From Henricia sp. BOLD:AAB3569 (Eukaryota; Echinodermata; Asteroidea; Spinulosida; Echinasteridae): a DNA stretch of 64,000 nucleotides. The DNA lies in contig JBBELK010000015.1 of assembly GCA_037783545.1 (NCBI GenBank), forward strand, positions 1,977,452 through 2,041,451, given 5' to 3'. The translations under genes and the position numbers were made by a program. Positions within the stretch are counted from its first letter, which is position 1. The number at the start of each line of letters is the position of its first letter. This document shows positions 1 to 10,522 of this stretch, in pieces. The notes under the pieces are model-generated. The model saw nothing but the letters and a program-made list of their open reading frames with translations. It searched no databases and was not told the DNA's origin.

Positions 1-185
1 CACTCAACCACTGTGCTTGAATGATACTGTCCAGTGGCACTTCACTTACTGACAAAGGTGGATCATTAACTATCAATTCACCACTGCAATGGTATATTAC
101 ATGTATTTTAACGCAAGATGAAACAGAAATATCCAAACATTCAAACTGACACAAGCCCCGTTTATTTCTTTTGCCCAATTTACAG

Positions 186-315
186 GTATCCGGACTCTTG
201 GTATCGCGACATCACTAGTGATAAGAAGTTTTACTCACTAGCAGCAGAGTCATCGGGAAAGATCGTAGGTCTTATCGTGGCGGAGGTCAAAACGAGGTTA
301 CGATGTCATCGAGAG
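186..315 (+). CDS. NAA60: NAA60 internal exon a
   Basis: Acceptor CAG ends at 185 after a T-rich tract; donor GAG/GTAATG follows 315. The first base completes a codon from an upstream exon. The exon reads YPDSWYRDIT... to ...RLRCHRE (43 codons) and ends in phase 0. It encodes the N-terminal strands of the GNAT fold. Bases 1-185 upstream are intron with no other feature that I see. Confidence 0.85.
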
Positions 316-3300
316 GTAATGCCTTATTGGTTGCAGGATTAGTCATGTGATATTCTGCAGAATTTCTTTGCTTTATATTGCTAAAATGGATTACCAGCCA
401 AAATCGTATGTGATGTGTATAAATTTTACTTATATTTTGCTACACAATTTGACGTATAATTTTGGCTGGTAACTCATTTTACAAAGCAATTAAGTTCTAT
501 GCTAAGTAAATTGTTTTGCTTAGCAGTGCCATGAAATTGACCCCAGGTCTCTAAACTGCTGGTAATTCAGGTTAATTTCAACCCCTGTTTATGCAATTGT
601 CTCATGGATGTGTAATGTACATGTAGTATTTAAAGGCACAGGCTCGTCAATGCGAGACGGACAAATTCGTGCCACGAAATTCACCGTGCTCCATATCTTG
701 CTCAAGCTCTTACGATCCCGGAGGGTGCAGGCGCGCTCGACAAGTACAGCATTATTTGTGTGTAAATGCGTTGCTCGGCTAGTCGAATCACATGCGTTTG
801 TGTACTAAGGTGTGCTGTTGTATGTACAACATACACAAATGAGCCTGCACCCTCCGGGATCGTAATAGAGGACTGCCCATACTTGGGCAAGGTATGGAGC
901 ACGGTGAATTTCATGGCACGAATATGTTTCTCGCGCATTGACGAGCCTGCGTCTTTAAGTACTTGTTATGACAGTTCTCATACATGGATGCTGGCCGGCC
1001 TGCTCACATACATGTACTGTACCACAGTCAAACATTTTTATTCAAAATTCAGTAAGCTGTCAATTACATTATTCAAGCAAATCTGCGAGTGAGCTTAAAT
1101 TATTCAAGCAAGGGAGCTTAATGGGTACAATCCCATTAAATAAATGCCCTGGAGATGTCGCCTTAGTAAATCCATTTACAGTGTCTAAGATGTATGAACA
1201 TGTACATGTAATAAAAGACGGATTACATGATTGGAAAATGTTTGAAAACAGGAACAGCAGCACTACATAACTAAAGAATAATATTGATAAACTGCCACAC
1301 AGAATTTTAAACCACATAGATGCAGTAATAATTCAGAAAACCTTAAAAATCCATGCAAATGCCAAAATATCCATGCAAATTGCAAAAATCGTTTGCAAAT
1401 GTTTTTTTTTTTTTTTTAGCACTTTAGCATTATAAGCCCTTAAATTTAGCCCCTGAATAGTACATCTAAATTCCTAAAATTACCATGCTATTTGTTCTCA
1501 ATCAGAGAACAAATATCTTGGACAGTTTGCATTAATAATTAGTGGTGTGCCAAACGAATCAAATATTCGAATATTCAATCTTCCATCGAATGTTCGAATA
1601 GCATTTTACCGAATCGAATATTCGCTATGACCTCTTTTTTTTCATGTGCAAACTGGCCCACTTCAAACCAAACATATCATCCAGTTCGGAAGTGTTTTAC
1701 ATGTAGAATAAATATGGGTGAATTACAGGATGTTTTTATTGAATAACGCAGCCCTTTTCGTTGCCGAAACAGCTGCTTACTTTGATGTCGCATAATATGT
1801 CCAACCACAGTCCAGTGTACAAGTTACAACATATGACTTATGGTTTGTACAGGGCGGAGCCAACATTAATTTATGCAAAAAGCCAAAAAGTGTACCACAT
1901 CCAACCATAGACCTCACATTTTAGTTTGCATAATGATCCCGCCCATTCAGTTTTCCTGTAAAGTAATCCCAGCTCAAACCATAGTTTCAATGTTGTAACT
2001 TGTACACTGGACTCGTGGCTAGAAGCAAATCGAGCATGCAACGATGCGGCTGATTTGACATTGAAGAAGGCTGCTGAGGGAATCAAAAACATCCTGCATA
2101 GCACCCACGCAGGAAGTACACTCCGAACAAATTTAGGTTCGGATAACAATGCAAAAAAAGGGCGGACATTTTTTTAAAAAGTTTACGGATCGAATATCGA
2201 ACATTTGATTGAAAAAATTAATCGAATTTCAATGCACATGCCTATTAATAATTTGATTTCATGGTATTAGATGTTTCAACATTGCTCTAACTTAATGGCT
2301 TTCTTCACTGTGTTATAGAATTTGTCAGATCCATTAAAACCCCCAAAGCTAAGATATGGTTTAAAGGAATCAAGTTGGAGAACATTGTCTGTACAAAGCA
2401 ATACAAAAAACACACACATATTTTTTCCACTTTTTGATTGAAAAGCAGTCAATCTGAGAACGGGAATTTTCAGCTTATGCAGTCATGATGTCAAGTTAAT
2501 TACAAGAGAAATGTTTACATTTTGATTAAACTGAAATTTTGCATTTCTTTTGTTGCTCGGTATACTCACACTAGATGCACAATAACACATCTTTTCTGCT
2601 ATTATTTTCTTGTGATTACAGGACTTCAATATACTATCAGCCACTTTCCCCAACACAACCCAAGTAGCGTATATCCTGAGTCTTGGCGTTGTCAAAGAGT
2701 ACAGGCGAAGGGGCATTGGTAAGTTACGATTCTGTCATTTTAATCACCGAAATCACAGATTCTAGCAACTTTAAAGTGTGCACAATCATTAGATTGATCT
2801 AACTTACTGTGTTATTTGTTGTATAATTCATCAGATACATTTTTAAAAAACAAAGCTAAGTAATGGTCATCTTGAGATCTCAGGGAATTTCCACTCTGCA
2901 AAGCGACGTAACAATACCCTGAGGAAATACACGCAAATCTGTGGAGTGAGCCGGCTGTTGTCTTGAGCCAACTCACGCCCCAGTCATTTTGATGTAATTA
3001 AATGAAATTAGTCATGTTTTGGTCAAAATTCCAAATATCTATATTTTCTAGAAATTTGTTTGAGTTTTTGTTCTTTGTCACGTTAATCATATCGATAATT
3101 CCTGCAACATTTGTGTCTACTACGCATTTTTTTAACAAAATTAATCAGATGGATGCGGAACGAGTAACGTAATGTCCTGTTCAATAGAAATAGCGACCAA
3201 TCGGCGAGCGCGTTAGATCGGACATGGACCGTGTTTACAAACTGCGCGCACGTGTGGCACTGGTAACAAGGTCGATCGTGGAAACGCCGAACGCCACATA

Positions 3301-6300
3301 TAACAAGCCTCATGATTGGTCTAGAGAGGCGACAAGATTTCTGTCGCTAGTCCCACCGCCAAATGGGGCCTTTTTCAACAGGGCCACTGTACGCTAGGAG
3401 TGAGGGAGTGCGTTAAAGGGGCACTGTTGCAAGAGGATGAGTAATGGTTTGAAGTAGTCATGTTGAAGAACTTTGTCTACATGCACCTATATTTTGCAAT
3501 AGACTGTCGAAGTGAATACGTCATCTTTTGTTAGTTGTCTAGGCAATGGCTGTACACTAAAAATCACTGAACCGTGTCCCTGTGCTTTTGCAATGACACT
3601 TTTTCCCGATGGCCATGATGTTTAGAGCCTATTACCATGGCGACTCGCGTCGCACTTTGGCTTTCTATAACGCATCTTTCATTGAAATCACAGATTTAGC
3701 AACTTTAATGTGTGCACAATCATTAAGAGCTGCCAGCCCTCCCTGATTTTGCAACAGATTCCCTGGAAAATGGCTGACCTTGTGACTCCTGGAAAATAAA
3801 AAAACCCTGGGTTGTCGGTTAACAACCTCAGAGATTTTGAGATGTCTGAAGTCGGGAAATCAACCTATTTTTCGGGCGTCTTCTCAAAAATCAGAAAGGG
3901 TTGGCAGTTCTGAATCATTAAATTGTTTGGGTCGCTGAAGGACCTCATGGGTCACCATTTTCCTTCAAGATGATTGGTTAGTAGAATTTACGGATATGGA
4001 CCATAAATGCTTTTGGATCAGTCTATAATTGACAAACATTGGTAATAGTTAACGAACTTTGTCTTTCAGACTAGCAACTTAACCTAAACATTAAAATTTG
4101 TTGGTATGTTCGAAAGCAAGATTACCCAAGTGTAATGTCGTATGTTGTTCTATTAGGAGTGACATAAAATTTACTACGATCCCACATATCGTAAATTTAT
4201 TTCAGTTTCATGAAGTCATTACAAATAACCCTCTGAAAATTATTGTAAATTCTTTAAAATTGAGTTTCGCTTAAAGATAGTATACATGATTGGTAAACTG
4301 TTACAAATAGTTTTATCCCCCTGTGTGATTGAAGATATGCATGATAAAAACCAACCTGAGCAAAAACCAGCTCCGTACTTCGTCTAACTTTTGAGAAAAC
4401 GGTCAAAAAAGGGTTTACAGTCATTTCGCCCCAAAACCACTCCGCCCTGAACCATTTTGCCCTGAACCACGGCCTGTGCACTAAAGTGGTTTTGGGGCGA
4501 AGTGACATTTGGACAATGTAGTGTTTGGACGAAGTAATTTGGGGCGAAATGGCACTCGGGCGAAGTGGTTTTGGGCGAAATGAATTTTCGTCTCATGAGA
4601 CGAAAACTAATTGTTTTACTCATTTCTCAAAGACTATAGCACTTCAGACAAAACCATTTCAGGGGAAGTTTTCTACGGTCATCATGTTTATATTGTGTAA
4701 GTTAGGCGTAAATCTGTGAACATTTCTGATTTTTGAGATTACCAATGATGTATACTGCCTTTAAACTTTTGGCAAAACCAGTTTTTAAATTTTGGTTAAA
4801 CGTCCCATCCCTAATATGGAGCATGTGCACAGATTCTTTCTGGCGATATACATGTAGGCCTAGTGCGGGTTTCGTGAAGCAAACACTGACAAAGTCTGGT
4901 GGACCCAATATCTGACAAAATACATGTATGTTATCACTGCGCAGGGGGCATCAATCAAAAAAGTTCAGATATTAAGTCTAAAAATTTGTTTTCAGACCTG
5001 CTTGGACTCCTAACCCAATCGTATGACTTTTTGATAACCCAATCGTATGACTTTTTGACCAGTGTTCCCTATGTACGGTGCATCATTTACATAATGATTG
5101 TGGCAGCCAATTGTAATGGCTACAGATTGAAGCATGTGGAATCGCAAATATGTCTGTATATGCTGGTAGTGTCTATAAGTATAAACATGTCAAAATGTTG
5201 ATAACGTACAGGTACCGGTACATATACAGTGTGCATGTGCATAAATACTGTATACCGAGTAACATAAACTGTGAAATTGTACATGTATGAGGAACACTTG
5301 GTAAAACAAATAACAAGATTCATTTTGGAGTCGTTTATTAGCTTCCAGATCAGTATAGGCAGTTGATCAATAGCTACCCGCCATGCTCAAACTATATTAT
5401 ATTTGTATGGCATCACATTACTGCCAGCACACATGCAATATCGATGTGCATGTATGACTACCGTACCAGTATATTTATGTTCTGTACAGTACCATAATAC
5501 ACGTAGTATGGTTTGTCCATGAAGTTGGGGCACAAAATACAATGGTGTCCATGTAGCATCGGTATAAGTTGTATCAATTACATACTGAAGATGTACTTGT
5601 TCATTCAAAATGTTGTGGGATTGGATATTTGGTAGTGCTCTGCTACATTCATTCATGTTTTCATTGGCAGTTACTCACCAATTATGAGATTCTTGTTGTA
5701 CCGATACTACATGGACACCACATAAGTTTAACACTGTACAGACATTTTCATGGGTCTGTACTGTAGTTTGTTACACCGTAATGTAGGTACTTTTACTACA
5801 GTTGGTTTTTTTTTCTGAAATGAACATTGTCTGACATTTCTAGGCTGGAAATGAGACATAGTTTTTGAGATATGGTATGTCACAAAATGTGACCCAACTT
5901 CAAGGACATACCCAGTACCATGTTAATTGTTTGTCAGATAATAAAAATAGATTTATCATCACCACAGATATCACGCAATCCCTTGTTAATTTTTCTTAGC
6001 ATGGCCTAGACAAAAAATCACTAAAAATATTTTTTTAGTTGAAGTAGTATTGATCAGACATAAGAATATGGCCCACATTATGTTTCGTGTTACAGGAAAA
6101 TGGCACATTTTGCTCCCCTGTTTATCAATTTCTGGGTACGCCACTGCAATCCCCACGGAACTCTGTCTGATGGTTCTTGAGAACCATGCCTTGTGTGTGT
6201 TTATGGAATTTTAGCAGATTCTGTCCATATAATTCTCGAAAATCCACCCTTACAACAGTACGTACATGTGTCATGCATGTTGCAACCATTGTTCTTGACT

Positions 6301-9300
6301 TGTAAGGACCTGTTAGGCCTGTGCATTTTCAAATAATTTACTATTCGTTAAATATTCGATATTCGATGCATGAATTTTTTCTACGATTTTGACAAAAAGG
6401 TTTGCAGTGAAATTAATTGATTTTGGCACATTATCCGAACTCACAGCTCACAGGAAGTTACAGCAGCCTTTTTAGTGCCGAATTTGCCGCCTCAAAAAAA
6501 TAATCTGTGCTGAAACTAAGTTTACTATAGACTTTATGTTGTAACTTGCATGTGGCAGTCTCTCGGCCGAAGAGTTTTTGCAGAAATTATTGTCGGCCCT
6601 TGGACTCGTGATTGAACACAAATGACGTCAAAGCAGCCGTTTCTGCAAAGGAAAAATGATTTTTTACTTAATCCTAGCTGAAAGACATGTTTGGTTTGGA
6701 ATGGAAAAAGCATATACTGAATATTCAATTTGGTAAAATGCTATTCGAGTATTCGATGGATGATCGGATTTTCGAATATTCGATTCGTTAGTCACAGCCT
6801 TAGGACCTGTGAACTTTCGAGAATTATATGAACAAATTCTGTCCAATTTCTATAGACACACGCAAGGTAAGGTGTTCTCAAGAACTATCGGAAGTACATG
6901 TAGTTTGGTGGCGATTGGGCAGCATTTTATTGCGCTAGCGATGTTTTAATGTCCACCTGTTAAAGTTGCTGCGTGGCCATATTGCTAAATAACGTACGCT
7001 TCTACCTATGGGGGATATGCATGTACATCCTGGGCCATGGTTTTAGGGGTAGGGCAGGAGTAAACACAGCATACCCCCTGCAGCACACAAGGAATTATAT
7101 GGAGGCAACGACTGCAGTTGCCTTCGTTGCCCCCTTGTAATTTTGAAAAATGCCTTGGTGCCCCATACAACTGCCCCATACTTTCAGAGGTATCGAAGGC
7201 AATCTTTGCAGTGCCCTCCTTGATTTCTAACTCCAGCCCTGAGCACACAACATAAGGATAATTTCTACAAAAATATGTGGAACGTGTATAATTTTTACAG
7301 TAGATAAAAATGTTGGAGCCATCATGATAATACACGTAGTACATTCCCTGGTGGTTAAACATGGCCTTTGAAATGTAAGCACTAGCTGTTTCATTGTCGC
7401 TTACAAGCGTGTATACACTTCAACCTCCGGTCACTGAAACGGAAAAGCCTATGATGCAATTTACTGTGCTGAAGGTCACTCCTGTATAATTGTGTTCCAG
7501 CATGGTTTATCTTGCATTGTCTTTCATTGGAGCCTTTGTTGTATTAATAATTACCACTTCAGCCAAATTACGATCCTGTCCTTGTAGTAGGTGCATAGAG
7601 AAATTAAAAATTGTCATTGAAAACGAGTGTCTCAGTGGGTTTTTTTTTCTGTGATAAAATGTGCAAATATGAAAAGACGTGTGACGTAATATTCGGCATC
7701 TAAAACAAGGCTGCCAGTGCTAATGTGAAATTTGTCTATTCTTCAATTTATACTACGTAATTTTGCATGATGCATAAAATTGACCAAGTTGACCAAGAAG
7801 GTTGGAGTTGGACATGGTTACAGTACCATTCACTTGTGTTGCTGCTGCTGCACAATAGTGTGTACATGTAGTGTGTACATGTATGTGTCCATTTTTATAG
7901 TCTGAAATTGATTTTAATAGCTTTCGTCTGGGAGATTGAATGTTAATTGGGGTTTGTTTTGCCCTTACCAGACGTAATTATTAATGCTGTATACTCGGTG
8001 CTTGCTCGAGGTACATGTACTATGAAAAACTTCATAGCGTGCTCAGGTGGGACTCGAACCCACGACCTCCTGCAAACAAGGCAGACGTTTTGTTGGGTGG
8101 CTCCCTGGGGTGGCTCACACATTTGTACAGTCAATTCCATTCTATTTGGATTGATTCCATTTTTTTGCAGGGAGTGTGAATTAAAATATTCTTCGAAATG
8201 AGCCACAATTTCTTTGCCAAATAAAGGCTTCACACAAGTGATAAATGACCAATTTTAGAGAATTAAAAACAAGCAGAAGGTCCTCGGTTCGAATCCCGGT
8301 GGAGCCAAGTTGTTTTTCACTGCATCCAGAACTCATGGACATTTGTCCACATTTGTATCTACATGTAATTCATTAACCCCGGCGGTCCCTGGGTCATAAT
8401 CTCTAAAAATAATCACTTTTTCACACACAATTAAAAACAGTATACATGTACATGTGAGCTTAAATCTGATTATGTGAACTTAAATGTGATTATTGGCATA
8501 AAAATATCGTCATTAAATATGGTCCTATGGCAGCTTTGTTCGATCTTCGTTAAGTGAGATGTGAATGCATGCTTTATTAATGAATGTTTAAAAAATTGTC
8601 GAATGAAATGATTTCCCTAATGAAAACGGGATTAAAGGTGGGTGTTCAGGAAAAATAGACTTTGTGTGAAAATATGTGGATTGGGAGCACGAAATTTCCG
8701 AAAGGTAATGAGAAAAATAAGAAAATTGACATATCAAAATCTCAACACCCATGGGAGCTGGGGGGGTGGTGGTGGTGGTGGTGGTGGTGGTGGTGTGGAG
8801 GTGGTGGTGTCCAAAATGTGATCTGGACACGCTCCTTTAATATGCAATTATTTCTTTTAACCCACAGCAACAGCTCTCCTAGATCGCCTCATATCCTACC
8901 TCACCTCCGGTGAACGCTCAAACTGCAAGGCAGTTTATCTTCATGTTCTGGTCACCAACACCACTGCCATCAAATTCTATGAGAAACATAACTTTAGGAA
9001 GCATGAATACCTGCCGTATTACTACGCCATTCGAGGCCAACCCAAGGATGGTCTGTCTTACGTCTTGTATATCAATGGTGGCCAGCCTCCTTGGACGCTC
9101 ATATATCCTTTGCTTGCTTCAAGACATTTTGGAGTTCATTTCGTCATTTATTCTTTAAAAGATACTTTGAAGAAAATTGTTTTAAATGATATAGTAAAGC
9201 TGGTCAGTGACATGGGTAATGGTATATTAACCAGACATAATGGCTGCGTTCGGGCGTGTACTCGTGTTAACATGATTATACTCCTGCGCGCGCGAACGGC

Positions 9301-10522
9301 AAGATTAACGACACTCGGGTCAATTATAGTATGCTCTCGCTACTCCCCAAATGGGGAGTGTGCTTTTACTCCTGACAAGCGCCATGTGATTTGTACGAAG
9401 ATGGCGGAATATAGGTGGGATTTTTTGTGAATTTGCTCAGCGTGTCAACTGGATAACTGAAACAACAACTCACTAAGGTTTGTTTTAGACGGCATCAAAG
9501 GTTCTCACGACTTACGGTCTGTATTTTCTTCAGTTTCTTGTGAGCAGTGAAACAGCGTTTTTTTTGGTGTAGTTATGGCAAGAGACGGCCATCTTGACTG
9601 ATGGCCATTTGCGCATGCAGACTGCGGACTTGCTGTTAGCGTAATGTGGCCCGAGTGCAATGTGCATGCATTACTCCGGAGTAGCGAGAACTGTACACCC
9701 GAACGCAGCCATCAAGTGTGCACAATTCTCTAGCCTGTCCAAAAAGTTATGGTTTATGAATTATGTGATCAAGCTTTTGATACACATGTAAGGTAAGTTT
9801 TTACTAGTTTTCTGCTTTCTCTAATGACCTGCAGTTGAAATTGAAGGCAGCAGTAAATTACAAATTTTATAGCTTTTGGCTAAACTCTGCTGTTATCAGA
9901 GTAAATTTCCAAAACCTCAGTGCTTACAGTCGGCGTCCAAGTCCTTAATTAATTGTGACTCGAGTTTGGACTCGATAAGAACATTTTTAAATGCCATGTT
10001 GTTCTTAAATTCCTTAATGTTATGTTCACGGATTATATGAAGCAGTTTGGGCTGTATCTGTCCAAGATCCAACCTTCCAAGTTTCCCAGTGCCATGGCCA
10101 CCCATACTAGGAGCTTCTTTGCCTGCCGTCGTAACTGGCTTCCCAATGTCAACATGAACATAGTCTCCAGGATTCGCGGTCAATTCTCAAACGACATGGA
10201 GTCCGGCTCATGTTCGGATAGTGGCGATGAATCCGGGGAAGATGCGCCAGGTCCACTGCAACCACCGACGTCTGAAGAAGCCGCCGCCGCCAGCGCCATG
10301 AACGTAGAGACGGCTTCGGTTGCAGAGTCCATCACTGATCTCGGATGCGTCGGTCGCGGTCGTGGCTGGTTACCGGGAATGCCAAGGCTGCCAAACGTAC
10401 CAAAGATGCCTAACGTTAACATGCCCAACTTGTTCTCTCGATTGAGGGGACAGTGCGCTGAAGGGACATCTGATGACCATGATAAAGAGGACAAAGCACA
10501 CAAAAAGGATAATGTTGTTTGA
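186..10522 (+). CDS. NAA60: N-alpha-acetyltransferase 60 (3' four coding exons; 5' end outside window)
   Basis: NAA60 (NatF) acetylates N-terminal Met of membrane proteins from the cytosolic face of the Golgi. Four exons join in frame: 186-315, 2622-2718, 8868-9102, 10030-10522. They give about 317 residues with no initiator Met, so the first exon(s) lie upstream of base 1. Visible family features are YPDSWYRDIT with KIVGLIVAE (GNAT core strands), VAYILSLGVV followed by the acetyl-CoA loop RRRGIG, then KAVYLHVL, AIKFYEKHNF and YVLYINGGQPPWTL. The first three exons match the family closely. The last exon encodes a longer Ser/Glu/Pro-rich tail than I expect from vertebrate NAA60, with two similar WLP...SR(I/L)RGQ modules. 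The last intron is AT-AC. Introns are filled with MITEs and SINEs. Identity is based on recognised family sequence, not a search. Confidence 0.88.
634..954. mobile_element. TTAA-flanked foldback MITE, family 1, long copy
   Basis: TTAA at 630-633 and 955-958 flanks inverted ends AGGCACAGGCTCGTC / GACGAGCCTGCGTCT. Nearly the whole 321 bp folds back: the inner GATCCCGGAGGGTGCAGGC near 715-733 is mirrored by GCCTGCACCCTCCGGGATC near 843-861. TTAA duplication is the piggyBac signature. There is no transposase. About 131-bp relatives lie at 46117, 51599 and 55713. Confidence 0.8.
1540..2244. mobile_element. hAT-like non-autonomous element, copy 1
   Basis: An exact 8-bp target duplication TTAATAAT flanks it (1532-1539 and 2245-2252). 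The ends are TAGTGGTGTGC and, reverse-complemented, TAGGCATGTGC, followed by repeated CGAAT/ATTCG words. The length is 705 bp. No transposase reading frame is visible. A shorter relative in the opposite orientation lies at 6314-6802. Confidence 0.8.
2622..2718 (+). CDS. NAA60: NAA60 internal exon b (acetyl-CoA binding loop)
   Basis: Acceptor ATTACAG/G, donor TTG/GTAAGT. It reads DFNILSATFPNTTQVAYI then LSLGVVKEYRRRGIG. The RRRGIG stretch is the GNAT Q/R-x-x-G-x-G/A pyrophosphate-binding loop. It ends in phase 1 and joins exon c in frame. Confidence 0.88.
4395..4625. repeat. Degenerate short tandem repeat of GGGCGAAGTG words, partly inverted
   Basis: Words such as TTTCGCCCCAAAACCACT on one side and AGTGGTTTTGGGGCGAA on the other recur several times, giving a low-grade inverted, locally tandem structure. 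It may be the subterminal repeats of a decayed foldback element. No target duplication found. Confidence 0.5.
6314..6802. mobile_element. hAT-like non-autonomous element, copy 2 (inverted relative to copy 1)
   Basis: Exact 8-bp target duplication GGACCTGT at 6306-6313 and 6803-6810. The ends are TAGGCCTGTGC and, reverse-complemented, TAAGGCTGTGAC. The right end, reverse-complemented, matches the left end of copy 1 (AACGAATCGAATATTCG and AATAGCATTTTACC). Length 489 bp; deleted relative to copy 1. Confidence 0.8.
7943..8095 (-). repeat. tRNA-derived SINE, family A
   Basis: On the minus strand it carries the 3' half of a tRNA (GGGTTCGAGTCCCACC, the T arm/B box) followed by GAGCACGCTATGA and a body ending near GGGCAAAACAAACCCCA. 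The same order recurs at 24487-24640 on the plus strand, so it is a dispersed SINE, not a tRNA gene. The tRNA 5' half is degraded. Confidence 0.7.
8255..8400 (+). repeat. tRNA(Asn)-derived SINE, family B, 5'-truncated copy
   Basis: It begins inside the tRNA-like head (AAGCAGAAGGTCCTCGG, GTTCGAATCCCGGTGGAGCC) and continues into CACTGCATCCAGAACTCATGG and ACATTTGTCCACATTTGTATC. The same body occurs inverted at 25195-25295 with a complete tRNA-like head. Confidence 0.7.
8637..8836. mobile_element. TTAA-flanked MITE, family 2, with internal GGT microsatellite
   Basis: TTAA at 8633-8636 and 8837-8840. Ends are AGGTGGGTGTTCAGG and, reverse-complemented, AGGAGCGTGTCCAGAT. The interior ATCTCAACACCCATGGGA is shared with the copy at 15320-15648. 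A GGT/GT run at about 8761-8809 sits inside. It ends only 27 bp before the acceptor of NAA60 exon c. Confidence 0.65.
8868..9102 (+). CDS. NAA60: NAA60 exon c (C-terminal half of GNAT domain)
   Basis: Acceptor CCCACAG/CA. It reads TALLDRLISYL, KAVYLHVLVTNTTAIKFYEK, LPYYYAIRG, YVLYINGGQPPWTL and ends ...CTC AT in phase 2 at a U12-type donor. The reading frame stays open past 9102 into the intron, but family similarity stops exactly at PPWTL and resumes in the next exon. Confidence 0.88.
9241..9713. mobile_element. MITE with ATGGCTGCGTTCGGG ends, inside the U12 intron
   Basis: Left end ATGGCTGCGTTCGGGCGTGT and right end TACACCCGAACGCAGCCAT are inverted repeats of about 19 bp, and further inverted similarity (GCGCGCGAACG, TAGCGAGA) lies inside. 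About 470 bp, no coding capacity; target duplication not clear. Confidence 0.65.
10010..10018 (+). promoter_or_regulatory. U12 branch-point site
   Basis: TTCCTTAAT matches the U12 branch consensus TTCCTTAAY. It lies 11-19 nt before the AC-terminated 3' splice site, inside the narrow window used by minor introns, and has no long polypyrimidine tract after it. Confidence 0.85.
10030..10522 (+). CDS. NAA60: NAA60 terminal exon (C-terminal tail)
   Basis: It starts with G completing an ATG codon (AT/G) and reads DYMKQFGLYLSKIQPSK..., ending at TGA 10520-10522. After the conserved DYMKQFG helix come RRNWLPNVNMNIVSRIRGQ, an acidic Ser/Glu region, a poly-Ala patch, and a second related module (WLPGMPRLPNV, NLFSRLRGQ). 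Vertebrate NAA60 uses C-terminal amphipathic helices to bind Golgi membranes. The repeated modules could serve that role, but that is inference. Confidence 0.82.

Larger units (their letters stand above)
316..2621 (+). other. NAA60 intron holding a TTAA foldback and a hAT-like element
   Basis: GT at 316 to AG at 2621. It holds the foldback at 634-954 and the hAT-like element at 1540-2244, a T-run near 1401 and otherwise unremarkable AT-rich sequence. I see no coding signal. Confidence 0.7.
2719..8867 (+). other. Large NAA60 intron, repeat-rich
   Basis: A 6.1-kb GT-AG intron. It contains a degenerate GGGCGAAGTGG-type short repeat (4400-4620), a second hAT-like element (6314-6802), two tRNA-derived SINE copies (7943-8095, 8255-8400) and a TTAA-flanked element with a GGT run (8637-8836). 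The small open frames in it lack splice sites and similarity, and I do not call them genes. Confidence 0.65.
9103..10029 (+). other. U12-type (minor spliceosome) AT-AC intron of NAA60
   Basis: The 5' splice site reads ATATCCTTTG (9103-9112), the U12 donor consensus with AT at the end. TTCCTTAAT at 10010-10018 is a near-consensus U12 branch site, with the likely branch A at 10017. The intron ends in AC at 10028-10029, 12 nt further on. Joining gives ...CTC AT/G GAT TAT ATG, i.e. PPWTL-MDYMKQFG, which fits the NAA60 family. No GT-AG alternative restores the frame. The intron also carries a foldback element (9241-9713). Confidence 0.85.

Noticed and set aside
9917..10183. 88-codon minus-strand open frame
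   Set aside because: Antisense to the terminal exon of NAA60, with no family similarity.
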